Shown here piece after piece: positions 9,496 to 18,784 of a stretch of 18,784 nucleotides of DNA. Positions within the stretch are counted from its first letter, which is position 1. Each line of letters starts with the position of its first letter. The position numbers were made by a program, and so were the translations under genes. Origin of the DNA: Gamarada debralockiae (Eukaryota > Ascomycota > Leotiomycetes > Helotiales > Hyphodiscaceae); the NCBI GenBank assembly GCA_002803225.1, contig NXFV01000483.1, positions 1-18,784 of the forward strand, in the 5' to 3' direction. Below the pieces are notes generated by a model. That model did no database searches. It saw nothing but the letters and a program-made list of their open reading frames with translations, and was not told the DNA's origin.

Positions 9496-10885
9496 CTATA
9501 CAAATGCCTGGATACCAGTAATGGCTCTTCCCAAGATCAAGCCTAAAGATTCTGTCAGCTTCACCTGAGTTGTCCAGAAGAGGGAAATAGAACCTACTGT
9601 GAATGTCGCTTTGCCCCTCGTATGTCTGAGTCACGAATAAATTCGCCACATGCCTTCCGATTCCATACTCATCAGAGACAGCATTTCCACCAAAGACCTC
9701 CTGCAACACTCGTGCGTTGTTTAGAGCACGATCACAGTTCTGTCTCTTGATCATACTGATCATTTCTGGTGCAGCCTTGCCCTCATCCTTCAGCCTTCCA
9801 ACTTGGATAGCAGCCAAAGTGCCATATGCGGCATCTGTAGTGGCATCCGCCAACTTCTTCTGCACAAGCTGGTATTTGGCAAGAGGGTTGCCCTTGAATT
9901 GCTTTCTCTCCAAAGCGTACGTCCTTGTTCTGGCAATGCAGTCCTCCAATGCACCTGTCATTCCCCAAGCAATGCCAAATCTGGCACTGTTCAAGCAAGT
10001 GAAAGGACCTCTCAATCCCTCGACACCGGGGAACATATTCGATTCCGGCACAGGACACTCGTCGAGTTGGATCATGCCCGTCAACGAGGCTCGCAGACCA
10101 TTCTTGTTCTTGATAGCTGGTGTCTCCAATGTCCCAGGCGGACACTCCTTTCTCTCGATCAAGAAACCCCTAATCTTTCCAGTCTCCTGAAGCTTCGCCC
10201 ACACCATCAGCAGGTCTGCAATCGGCGAGTTTGTAATCCAAGTCTTAGCTCCCGAGATGGAAAGGTATCCCTTCTTCGTAGGGTGTGGTTTCGCAGTAGT
10301 CTCCATAGAGCCGGGATCACTCCCGTGATTCGGCTCAGTGAGACCAAATGCACCCAGCAATTTCCCCTTTGCCAGTTGAGGCAAGAACTTGTCTTTCTGC
10401 TCTTGCGTGCCAAACTCATCAATGCCTCCCATGACCAGTGAAGATTGTACGGACATTCCAGACCGGTAGCCACTGTCCACTCTCTCGACGGCTTTTGTGA
10501 TCAACCCGGAAGCAACGTTCGATACGCCGGCGCAATCGTAGCCTTTGATCGTGGCACCGAGGAGGCCAAGCTCGCCCATCTCTTCGAGGATCTTCTTGTC
10601 ATAGTGCTCGTCTCGATACGCTTCTGTAGTGGCAAACATTAGACCCCACTCTCAAACATGGACAATTGACTTACGAAGCACTCTCGGCAGCATACGCTCC
10701 TGGCAATACGACTCTGCAGTCTCTCTAATTGCCAATTCCTCCTCCGTAAACAGATTTTGTGAGCTCAAGGGGTCCTCCCAATCGAATGGTTGCGGGGTAG
10801 CGTGGGCAGCATATCCTCTGGCAGCCACTGGACGAGCAGTGGAAGCCCAATGCTTTGCAGCGGTTCGAGCTAAGGGTCTGAACAT
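9496..10885 (-). CDS. Glutaryl-CoA dehydrogenase, mitochondrial
   Basis: This FAD enzyme of the acyl-CoA dehydrogenase family oxidises and decarboxylates glutaryl-CoA to crotonyl-CoA in lysine and tryptophan breakdown in the mitochondrial matrix. Exons are 10885-10675, 10623-9598 and 9542-9496, giving 427 residues. The introns are 51 and 55 bp. The N-terminus (MFRPLARTAAKHW, rich in R and A, few acids) is a typical mitochondrial presequence. R124 in SGYRSGMSVQSS matches the arginine that holds the glutaryl carboxylate. The catalytic base is E406 in TYEGQSDIH; animal enzymes usually read YEGTHDIH here. The last exon gives LILGRAITGIQAFV, the family's usual C-terminus. The start is the first ATG after an in-frame run that has only TTG upstream. 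An ATG at 10914 opens a 15-codon uORF overlapping the start, unless a leader intron (TTCTAAC...GTCAG just upstream) removes it. Confidence 0.93.
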
Positions 10886-11359
10886 CTTGAGAATGCTGAC
10901 AAACAAATTGACATGTTTTTAAGATCGGCTGGCTGTTAGAAGTAGCAGATTTTAAAGTCTTTGCAAATGGACTAACACGGTTGTACGCTTCTAACCCCGC
11001 GCTATTCCCCATCTTTGCTTGACACTCCGAGGGCTGACTCGGGTATTGAAAGGGGGAGTCTCGTGATACGGGCATTTTCCGTGAAAACATGAGGAAAAGA
11101 TTACATTATATATCGAGATAAGGAGGAAGTTCTATGGGAAGTCACAAGTGTAAAGAAAAAGAAAGACTGAGTAAATCCAAGGCCAGGGCTTCGATGGGAA
11201 TCTTCAAGAAGTATTAATGCCTTGATTCCGAGGCCAAAACACACTCAACGCGAGATCGCGACTTTCTTCACGTCACTCGAAATCGCGTCACCTTCTTGAA
11301 CATCCCAAAAACCTCTGAAGCATCTGCAACACAACAACAATACCAAGAAATCAGTCAAA
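10886..11359. promoter_or_regulatory. Divergent promoter of the dehydrogenase and FEN1 genes, with MCB-like sites
   Basis: This 474-bp gap separates two genes pointing apart. Close to FEN1 are ACGCGA (11248-11253), TCGCGA (11256-11261) and TCGCGT (11283-11288, inverse of the first). They resemble the CGCG-core MluI boxes through which MBF drives S-phase genes. A replication nuclease is the expected target, so they probably act on the FEN1 side. The motifs are seen; the binding is inferred. Confidence 0.5.
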
Positions 11360-12702
11360 ATGGGTATTAAGCAACTCTTCTCGATCATCAAGGATGAATG
11401 TCCAGATGCATTTAAAGAAGGAGAAATTAAGAACCAATTTGGTAGAAAAGTCGCCATTGTAAGTTCTGGCTTTCCCCTAAATTCATAGCAATTCAACTAA
11501 AAACTATGTATAGGATGCGTATGGTAATCCCATACTGATCTCCAACGTCATACGCTAACTCCCCCAGCTCCATGAGCATCTACAGCTTCCTCGTCGCCGT
11601 CCGCTCAGGCGGAGAAATGCTCACCAACGAAGAGGGCGAAACAACCTCCCACCTAATGGGTATGTTCTACCGCACCCTACGCATAGTCGACAACGGCATC
11701 AAGCCCGTCTATGTCTTCGATGGCGCACCCCCCAAACTCAAATCCGGCGAACTAGCCAAGCGATTCCAGCGCAAAGCAGAAGCCACCGAAGGTCTTGAAG
11801 AAGCCAAAGAGACCGGCACTACTGAGGAAGTGGAGAAGTTCTCTCGACGCACGGTTAGGGTTACGAGGGAACATAATGCGGAGTGTCAGCACTTGTTAAA
11901 GTGTATGGGTATCCCATATATTATTGCGCCGACGGAGGCAGAGGCTCAATGCGCGGTTCTGGCGAGAGCGGGAAAGGTTTATGCGGCTGCTAGTGAGGAT
12001 ATGGATACGTTGTGTTTCGACTCACCTGTTTTGCTGAGACATCTTACGTTCAGTGAGCAGCGGAAAGAACCCATCCAGGAGATCTTCTTGGAGAAAGTGC
12101 TGGCGGGTTTGAACATGGATCGCAAACAGGTGCGCCACTCCCTAGACTTATCATCTCTCACCCTTACTCATGAACTCTAGTTCGTCGACCTCTGCATTCT
12201 CTTAGGCTGCGATTACCTCGACCCCATCCCCAAAGTCGGCCCTCACACCGCCCTAAAACTAATCCGCGAGCACGGCACTCTCGAAAACCTCGTCGAATGG
12301 ATCCAAAACGATAAGAAATCTAAATACACTCTCCCCGAAGACTGGCCCTACGCCGACGCTCGCGAGCTCTTCTTCAACCCCGACGTTCGACCTGCCGACC
12401 ATCCAGACTGCGAATTCAAATGGGAGGCTCCCGATGTTGACGGTCTTGTCAAGTTTTTAGTCACGGAAAAGGGATTCAGTGAAGATAGGGTTAGGAGCGG
12501 TGCTGCGCGATTGATGAAGAATCTGAAGACGAGTCAGCAGGCTAGATTGGAGGGATTCTTTAAGCCGATTCCGAAGACGGAGGAGGAGATTAAGAATTTG
12601 AAGAGGAAGAATGAGGAGAAGAATGAAGAGAAGAAGAAGAAGCTTAAGGAGGAGAAGAAGGAGAAGGCTAAGGCCAAAGCTAAGCCTAGAGGTACTGCTT
12701 AG
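11360..12702 (+). CDS. FEN1: Flap endonuclease 1 (Rad27), nuclear replication and repair nuclease
   Basis: FEN1 cuts 5' flaps during Okazaki fragment maturation and long-patch base excision repair, held on DNA by PCNA. Exons are 11360-11458, 11514-11518, 11568-12129 and 12181-12702, giving 395 residues, the normal fungal length. Introns are 55, 49 and 51 bp. The start ATG sits in CAAAATGG. Metal-binding acids are all present: D34, D86 (VFDG), E158 and E160 (TEAEAQ), D179 and D181 (SEDMD), and D233 (GCDY). The PCNA-binding box QARLEGFF is at 342-349, followed by a Lys/Glu-rich basic tail ending KPRGTA. Exon 2 is only 5 nt (GATGC) and encodes D34 and part of A35. Skipping it would lose the catalytic aspartate and the frame. 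The gene diverges from the dehydrogenase and converges with the unknown gene downstream. Confidence 0.97.
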
Positions 12703-13173
12703 TCTTGCTTCGAGAGAGTGTAGGCATAGGGATGGTCGCATGGTTGGCTTGGCTGGATTGTATGGAGTTTATGGCTGGCGTTCGGATTTAAGAGAAGTGC
12801 GTGATTTCTTGCTTGCAATGAAGTTTACTACAAGACAGCAGACAAGACTTATGATTGCTGAACTACGAACTAGATCACATCAATGAACATAATTCCCACG
12901 ATCTCCTTGCAGTCAAGTCCGAATAGTAAGCAACTCCGTTAATTCGGATCTTTGTCTCTGTTAACATCCATCATGTATCTCAAACGATACACAAACACGC
13001 AAGCTGAGCAAATCCAACCACCCTCTTCCTGCATCTCTTGCTCCCAATCTACAATCAACCGCACATCCCATCTCAAACAACGGCAACTTGAATCCGCCCA
13101 GAAATCAACTCCACTGATGCAGCAAGAAAATGAGAGATCCGTCATAAACGCCCTCCCGTCGATATGAGGCAAG
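12703..13173. other. Convergent intergenic region
   Basis: This is the space between the 3' ends of FEN1 (plus) and the unknown minus-strand gene. Short frames here lack protein character. It should hold both 3' untranslated regions; I see no terminator-like structure or repeat. Confidence 0.5.
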
Positions 13174-14297
13174 TCAGAAACCGCAATCAACCCAAACCCG
13201 CTTGACTCGAGGGACGGAAACGTCGCCGGAGCCCATGTGACCCTTGACTACGTCGGAGCGCTTGCCTAGAACGAACCCACTGTCAACAACTCCCTCACCG
13301 AACCTCCCCATCCTACCCAACCAAATGGGAAAAGGGACAACTTACAAACAACGGCAACCAAATGTACCTCCTCAGCCTTACCACCAAATCGACCACCATA
13401 ATTCTGAAACTGCCGATATAACTCCTCGAATTTCTTCAAGTTTGCCTCCACCTTGTCGAAATCAACCAATACTTGTTGGACCTGAGGCGATGTATTACAA
13501 CCAGCTCTGGCAGCGGCAGCAGTTCCATCTTTAGGAGAGGTGGCTGGCTTTGGAGAGTATGCAGGAGAAGGGTACGTAGGTGATTGGGCTTCGTGCAGAC
13601 GACGCAGCAAAGCGACGTCAGCGAAGGATTGCTTGATTAGGGCCGAGAGGGGAGTCAGTTCGAATGAACCGCCTGGTGGAAGAGGTGATTTGGAAAGGGA
13701 GGAATTGGTAGGTGAGGACTTGGGCTTCGCGGCGGGCTTGGAGAGGCGTTTGGCGGGTTTGTCGGATTTGGTGCGGGCCATGCTGTGGGTCGTGGAGGTG
13801 ACGTTGGTCAAGCGGATGTCGCTAGAGTTAGTTAGCTTCAGGCCAAGAAAGAATGGATGAATGATTTAGGGTTGAAAGGGGTTGGTAGAAATGAATAAAT
13901 TGGAGGTTTCTGAAAGAGTTTTGGGAATGGGAAGGAGGCAAACAAGCTGGTGAGTTGACAAATGAACAAAAAGCCAAGGCAAGGTGACTTACTTGATCAA
14001 ATCAGCAGCAGAATTCAAAGTCGACGGCAGAGTCTGAAACTCGCTGTTCTTTTTTGGAGGCGAGCATGCTTGGCGAATGCTGAAGACATTGTTTGCTGGA
14101 GACGTTAGCAAATTGACAAGAACCCAATACTGGATATGGACAGGTTGGTGCTCAAACTTTGACGATACCCAAAGTATGGCATCCTGAGATAGGGGTGACT
14201 TACTCTCAGACATCTTGGGCGGAGACTGATGGGCCTGTTCACTTTCAATCGAGGATTCTGTGCTTGAACTCCACCGCGATTGTTCCTGCTCTGTCAT
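13174..14297 (-). CDS. Hypothetical protein, basic and Ser/Pro-rich, four exons
   Basis: I do not recognise the family. Exons 14297-14204, 14095-13993, 13821-13346 and 13265-13174 join in phase to give 254 residues. Introns of 108, 171 and 80 bp have GTAAGT donors and clear acceptors. The order is an acidic/Ser start, a segment with TLNSAADLINDIRL, a Lys/Ser/Pro-rich basic stretch (MARTKSDKPAKRLSKPAAKP) that could be a nuclear signal, SALIKQSFADVALLRRLHEA, a Pro/Ser linker, a probable helix with VLVDFDKVEANLKKFEELY, and a C-terminus ending VKRVWVDCGF. Other starts are 14213 (good context, 226 residues) and 13781 (A at -3, G at +4, 175 residues). The phase fit across three introns argues for the longer forms. 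Nuclear or DNA/chromatin-linked function is only a guess from charge. Confidence 0.65.
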
Positions 14298-14770
14298 CGC
14301 AGACTGCTGAAATATGGGTCCAGAGTATTTTGGGCATGCAGCTGGAAACTTTACTGAAGTCTACAATTGCGTCACTGAATCGGAAAAGAAAGAAAGGTAG
14401 TTGGAGACGAAGAGAAAGGAAAGTACAAGGAAAATGGGTTGGAAGATTCGGCAATGTTTAAGTAAAGGTCAGCCCAGGCTTCGTGGAAGTGAATCGGCTC
14501 ACGCCATGTGGTAACCTCACAAAACGACGCCATCAAGTGAAGCTTTTCATTGGGAATGGGTTCAACTCTTGGGGGGTGAAAGTGATCACCTGAATAAATT
14601 GGAGTAGATTGAAGGCTTCATGGGGCTGGGGGAGGTATTTGCTAGTGGAAGTTCTCCCCCGTTCCCAATTTTTTTAATTGAACTCTTCCACAATTGCCCA
14701 GACCGTTCTTGTAAGCCTCTTCAAAGTTTGCAGGGCCTGAATTAGACTTCGTAGCAAATTGCTCCTTTTA
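14298..14770. other. Intergenic, upstream of the unknown gene
   Basis: This should hold the promoter of the minus-strand unknown gene on its left. No protein-like frame, repeat or RNA gene was recognised in the rest. Confidence 0.45.
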
Positions 14771-16016
14771 TTATTGCGCGGGTCCGAAGGCTCCGCATCC
14801 CCCCAATACACAGACCTCAAGTTCAGGCCTCAACCACTCCACATTCCCCTCTTTGATATGCCTGCAATTATTCTCCACTGGGTCCAAAATCTTCGCCGCG
14901 GCGTCCAACTCCGTTCCACTCTCGGGTCCAACAAACATACGATCACCTTTCACTATCTTTCCCTCCTTGAAATACGGAAGCCACTCATCCTGTTGCAAAA
15001 CCATTGAACATTTCCCCGGATTCTGGAATCTAGAAGCCAATCCCCTCTCCAAAACCCCCTCCATGACCAATTATCAGTGCATCAATCGCCAGCTACTGGA
15101 CTCAAGGTCCCAGCACCTAGAAGACCTTCCCACCCAATTAGTCTGCGAGGTTAGGCATCAAACCACAGCAAGTGTAATCGATATACCGGGGGAAATGCGC
15201 GTAAACAGCATCTTTGGTGGGGTCAAAATAAGGGTAGAAGTCTGAAAGGTTGCATTGTGCAATTGGCATATAAGTCCTCAAAGCTCTTTCCTTGATTCCT
15301 GGCAGACACTGAGAATATTAGGCAGTACAACATTCGTAAGTGGGGCGCATTTCTTTTGGTCTCGGAATTCCTCCTTGTGACGAGTCCAATGGTAATATAA
15401 CTCCACAATTCGGGGGCCAGGTAGTGCTGCTCTCCAAAACTGGAGACGTAATTCAGTAGGTGGGTCGACAAAAGTTTGAATACATCCTTTTTCTTTGGCC
15501 GGCTAATGGCGTTCTGAGTCGACTACGGGCCAAGCGACTATTGCAAAAATAGAGAAGCTGTGTTTTTGGCTGGATCTGAGTTCGTCTGTAAGGCATAGGT
15601 GTGGGTTCGACAGACTGTCTTGTTTGGGAAGGCCCTTGATCATTTTTTGAGATAAGCTTCCATGCGAAGCAGATTTTTCATCGTGCGAACAACCGCTGCT
15701 CGTCGTTTGCAATGTCTTGGAGCCACTGCCACTTCCGAGTAAGGCACCGTCTTCGATGCGGTGTGGTAGATGATGCCTGAATGTTTGGGGGGAAACACTT
15801 CACGAGTTTGGGCCTGATTGAGAAATTTGGTACGAAGGAGCAGTAATATATAAAGGATGTTGGGAATCTTGTGTTAGCGTACAGTTTTCGATTTTTGGTT
15901 GAAATGACGGAAGTGATGCGGTGGTGCAGGAACTTTTGGGAGACCCATATTTTCTGCCTCTTCATCACCTCTTTTTTTTTTTGAGCCATGAGTTCGATCA
16001 ATATCATCCTCCTCAA
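14771..16016 (-). pseudogene. Degenerate 2EXR-domain gene, copy 1
   Basis: 2EXR proteins are a large fungal family of unknown role with conserved (F/L)P.E.R..IW, CRESR and YFDP..D motifs. Here the middle motif reads YPYFDPTKDAVYAHFPRY (about 15240-15190). A 3' open stretch (15064-14771) ends with NVEWLRPELEVCVLG, similar to the C-terminus of copy 3. The 5' part (16016 to about 15700) has KIW and HHRITSVIS segments that only loosely fit the domain start. Stops and frame changes separate all parts. An 11-base T run near 15970 sits in the 5' part. The domain call rests mainly on the central motif and on position next to two better copies. Confidence 0.5.
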
Positions 16017-16091
16017 ATAGCCCTCCCAACCCCATGACGCTCGTTACAGGTGAACATTTGACGTCTTTGTTCTCTAATAGTGACTATAGTA

Positions 16092-16885
16092 TCATATGAC
16101 AACAAAGCCCTCTGTTTGTATTTGACACCTTTGAGAGCTTGAGCAACCTATCTTTAAGCCAATCATCCCTCTCTCCTCATGATCCTCTATCCATTTATCC
16201 GTCTCGCGACGAATTCTACGGATCATGACCGTAATCTCTGTTGTCACTCATTCCGGACAGTGTCGTTGAACGAACTCGTTCTCACGCAATGCCACCTCCA
16301 TAGTCCCAGAAGTATCCACCAACTCTCTTTTCATTTCAGGCACGTTCCCTTTTCTTGACGATAACATCCAATGTCTGCAGAGCATGGAGTAACCGTAAGT
16401 CCCTCCAAGTCCTGGAAATTTTGAACCTCCGCGCCTCGCAGAATTGGGTGGCCGTCAAGAAATCGATCGCCAGATATTACACTTTACTCCTAAGTTCGTC
16501 CAGGAATGTTGGAGGAATCCTGGCGTCATCAAATATCCTTGGGGAGCGACATTGACGGAGTGTCGCTGTAACTTTGCAAATGTCGGGAGATGAATTGCAA
16601 TGGTATCTTTGTTCAGGTCGAAATATAGAAAACATCCGGAATACTTGCAGCAGAAATCGGTATATATGTTAACAGAGCTTTGGATCGAGACTCGAGGCAA
16701 GCTGTAAGTATCGCAGGGGAAAGCGAATTTGTTCGTGCAACTCTGATATTTTCGCCCAATGTGTGTTTGCTCGAGTATTGTGATAAAACAACTCAACGAC
16801 CCGGGCCCTAGGGGTGTTGCGAGCCATATCTGAAGTCGAATTTCCGTAGGAAGCTCTGGGAACCAGCTGAAAGAGTCAGGAAGAA
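16092..16885 (-). pseudogene. Degenerate 2EXR-domain gene, copy 2
   Basis: The signature FPELPTEIRLQIW is intact at about 16863-16825. A one-base shift within about 15 codons moves the next motif, RVVELFYHN, to another frame, which then stops. YFDLNKDTIAIHLPTFA follows in the first frame, then FQDLEGLTVTPC in a further one. A C-terminal Glu/Arg-rich stretch is broken by TGA at 16248-16250 and ends at 16092. An in-frame TGA also lies just upstream of the domain. Motif order is right for the family, but the gene cannot be read without repair. Transcription is not excluded. Confidence 0.7.
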
Positions 16886-17193
16886 AGCCATTCCTTCAAA
16901 CAATTTCCAGATTTTCTGAAGGGAGGCGTGGGACTTTAATCGCTAGTTCGAGATGACTTTCTTTGGTGAGTGACACGGCTTTGAGTGTTAGAAGCTAATT
17001 CGAAAATTGAGTATAGAACCTAAGGAATGATTTTACGAATTTATGAGTGCGTGAACTCAACTATGGTAGCGTACCAACTTTAAACAATTCGATTTTCAAG
17101 AATGTGAATAATGGCCCCTTTCCGAGATTTGGTTGGACTGCCGGAAGAGACCCCCTGGTGCCAAAGTTCTTCGCAGCACTCTTAAGATGTTCC

Positions 17194-17925
17194 CTATTTT
17201 TCTGCGATCCCTTCACCACTTCTCCTCAGAGCCTTTGCTTCAATTTCTGGGGCCGCCCATTGAGGGAATTCCAATTTAATCTTTCTACAAGCGCTCAAAC
17301 TCTCCTGCATAATCTAAGCAGCAAGACTCGACTGCCCTGTTTCAGGAGCCACGAACTCAACATCTCCTTTCCCGACCCTCCCTTCTCAACCTGATAACAT
17401 TTGAGATTTCCTTTCATAATTGGAAAAATTGTAAGCTTCTTCAAATTCTGAAACTTTTGCACTTTTCACGCATTTCAAAAAGCATTTCGCAGTCCCGAAA
17501 TCCGTCGCTAAAAACTGGACCATCGTCCTTAGCTCCCTGAGGGCCCTCATTGGAATCTTCATCCCGCACATTCGTTTTGGATAGCAGCATTTACAACCAG
17601 AATCTCCGAATCTGGGGAGATGAATAAATACCGTATCTCGGTTCGGATCGAAATACGGATAAGTCTTGGTGTGCAAAATCGGGAGTTGCTAGGGCTGTGG
17701 GACGGGATTCTCGATTGACGCAGAGAATGGCTGGAGAGTAGGTTGATGTTCGGGTTACTGTTTCAAGGCGATGATGGAATGGGTGTTGGGTTTTATTGAG
17801 AGTGTAGTGGTTGTAGAGCTCGACGATGCGGTGTTCCGGGAGGGCGTGGCGCCAGATTTGGAGCCGGATATCCTCTGGGGTTGGGGAGAAACGTGTGAAC
17901 TTTCCTGAATAAAGACCCACTTCAG
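17194..17925 (-). pseudogene. Degenerate 2EXR-domain gene, copy 3
   Basis: The domain start reads FSPTPEDIRLQIWRHALPE, then HRIVELYNHY and ILCVNRESRPTALA in one frame (about 17905-17690). YPYFDPNRDTVFIHLPRFG follows in another frame, KFQNLKKLTIFP in a third, and PQWAAPEIEAKALRRSG ends at a TAG (17194-17196). No ATG opens the first frame within reach. It is the least decayed of the three copies at its 5' end. Shared features with copy 2 (RLQIW, VEL, YFDxNxDT) suggest a local duplication or a family cluster. Confidence 0.7.
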
Positions 17926-18039
17926 CAGTTGGAGCGGTTTATGCGAAAGCTGAGAGCGTCGAGTTTGTTTCTTGGGGAGCAGCCATTCCGTCGTTAGCCT
18001 TGCTAGATAATTTCTCATCAAACAGAAGCTTGATCATTG

Positions 18040-18549
18040 CTAAGGGACCAGAATGAAGCGTCTCTTCGTCGGAGAAATGCCATTTAATGCAGCAGTCGGT
18101 TTCCACCGCACAGTTGTTTTTGCAGAGAGTTTCATTTTGGTCTTTGAAGGAAGCGCCGTCTTGACTTCCGCTATAAGAGTTGTTTTTCGAGATGCCTTTG
18201 GTTTTATCTGGATGGCCTCAGTAACGGGCCGCTCGAGGCCCTCGGAGAAGGGAATAACGTGACGTACCTTGTTCTTGTTGATAGGTCTAGACGGTACGGT
18301 GATATCTGGGGAAGACCGAATAGCTGGAGAAGGCCGAAGAGCTGGGGAAGTCTGAGGAGCTGGGGAAGGCCGAGGACCTGATGTCAAGCTGTAGATATAT
18401 GCGAAGAGTTGAACTCTGTAGGAAGGGGTAGAGATTTTGAATTGAAGCTTACGAAGCCTATTTTGGACTAGCGCCATATGCACCTCAGTATTAGGGTTCT
18501 CATAACAACAGTTCTTTGTCTTCCTGAGGACTTGCGCAGCTCTGAGCAT
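18040..18549 (-). CDS. Hypothetical small basic protein with proline repeats
   Basis: A 169-codon frame opens at an ATG directly after an in-frame stop. I recognise no domain. The N-terminal third is ordinary. The middle is a Ser-Pro-Ala repeat (PSPAPQTSPALRPSPAIRS) coded by an 18-bp minisatellite. The C-terminal third is very rich in Lys, Thr and Ala (for example KTKMKLSAKTTVRWKP). GTAAGC and GTACGT within the frame could be donors, but I found no acceptor giving a better protein. Lying beside three pseudogenes, it may itself be a remnant. Low confidence that it is expressed as drawn. Confidence 0.35.
   Translation of the reverse strand: MLRAAQVLRKTKNCCYENPNTEVHMALVQNRLRKLQFKISTPSYRVQLFAYIYSLTSGPRPSPAPQTSPALRPSPAIRSSPDITVPSRPINKNKVRHVIPFSEGLERPVTEAIQIKPKASRKTTLIAEVKTALPSKTKMKLSAKTTVRWKPTAALNGISPTKRRFILVP
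18306..18377. repeat. Degenerate 18-bp minisatellite, 4 copies
   Basis: Units beginning CTGGGGAAG or CTGGAGAAG start at 18306, 18324, 18342 and 18360 and differ at a few positions. On the minus strand they encode Ser/Pro/Ala-rich hexapeptides within the hypothetical ORF, so expansion would keep the frame. Confidence 0.85.
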
Positions 18550-18784
18550 TCAAGGTATGAAGCTTTTCGGCCCATGGCCGAAGCAGCCTCTGGAGGTAGA
18601 ACTTTGAAACAGAACAGCGGTTCTATTTGAAAGCAGACTGGTATACCTGGATCACCCGATTCGTATATCGACTGAAACATCGCTCACATTTTTCAAATGA
18701 CGCACGCCCCTTCCAGCAAAGGGGGGACAGTATTCCCGGAGCAGTGATGTCTTTCCACGTCACGTCAACCATACATCCTCCTTG
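18550..18784. other. Right edge, nothing recognised
   Basis: No frame here shows protein character or a known motif; a gene continuing past the edge cannot be judged. Confidence 0.4.

Noticed and set aside
9803..10441. 212-codon plus-strand ORF
   Set aside because: Antisense shadow of the dehydrogenase main exon.
13740..13781. MARTK start reminiscent of the histone H3 N-terminus
   Set aside because: Similarity ends after five residues; the rest is a Ser/Pro/Lys linker with no histone fold.
14771..15064. Stand-alone small gene of about 97 codons
   Set aside because: Its end resembles the C-terminus of the neighbouring 2EXR remnants, so it is better read as part of copy 1.

Overview
The window looks like nuclear DNA of a filamentous ascomycete (Pezizomycotina). 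Genes carry several introns of about 50-170 bp with GTAAGT/GTACGT-type donors, CTAAC/CTGAC branch sites and C/TAG acceptors. The four recognisable proteins match fungal families, and CT-rich promoter tracts are present. The decayed 2EXR-domain genes and a NoxA-type oxidase would suit a Leotiomycete, but that placement is inference.

Layout: positions 1-1399 (minus) hold the end of a decayed SRPK-like kinase gene cut by the window edge. Positions 1572-2125 hold three unrelated minisatellites, followed by a patch rich in CACGTG and CCGCGG motifs. Four sound housekeeping or developmental genes follow. They are a NADPH oxidase of the NoxA/Nox1 type (3060-4894, minus), a Ubc4/5 ubiquitin-conjugating enzyme (7832-8721, minus), a mitochondrial glutaryl-CoA dehydrogenase (9496-10885, minus) and flap endonuclease FEN1/Rad27 (11360-12702, plus). 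The last two diverge from a shared 474-bp promoter region. A four-exon gene of unknown function (13174-14297, minus) converges on FEN1. The right third (14771-17925, minus) holds about three broken 2EXR-domain genes in tandem. A weak small basic, proline-repeat ORF (18040-18549, minus) lies near the right edge.

Exon models were built by hand from splice signals, reading-frame continuity and recalled family motifs. Most of the four sound genes are fragmented if read as plain ORFs. The genes do not form an obvious pathway or cluster; they look like ordinary core genes between two zones of gene decay. I found no rRNA, tRNA, CRISPR array, transposase or biosynthetic cluster. I did not find a convincing undescribed system. 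The most striking point is a 5-nt microexon in FEN1 that carries the codon for its catalytic Asp34.
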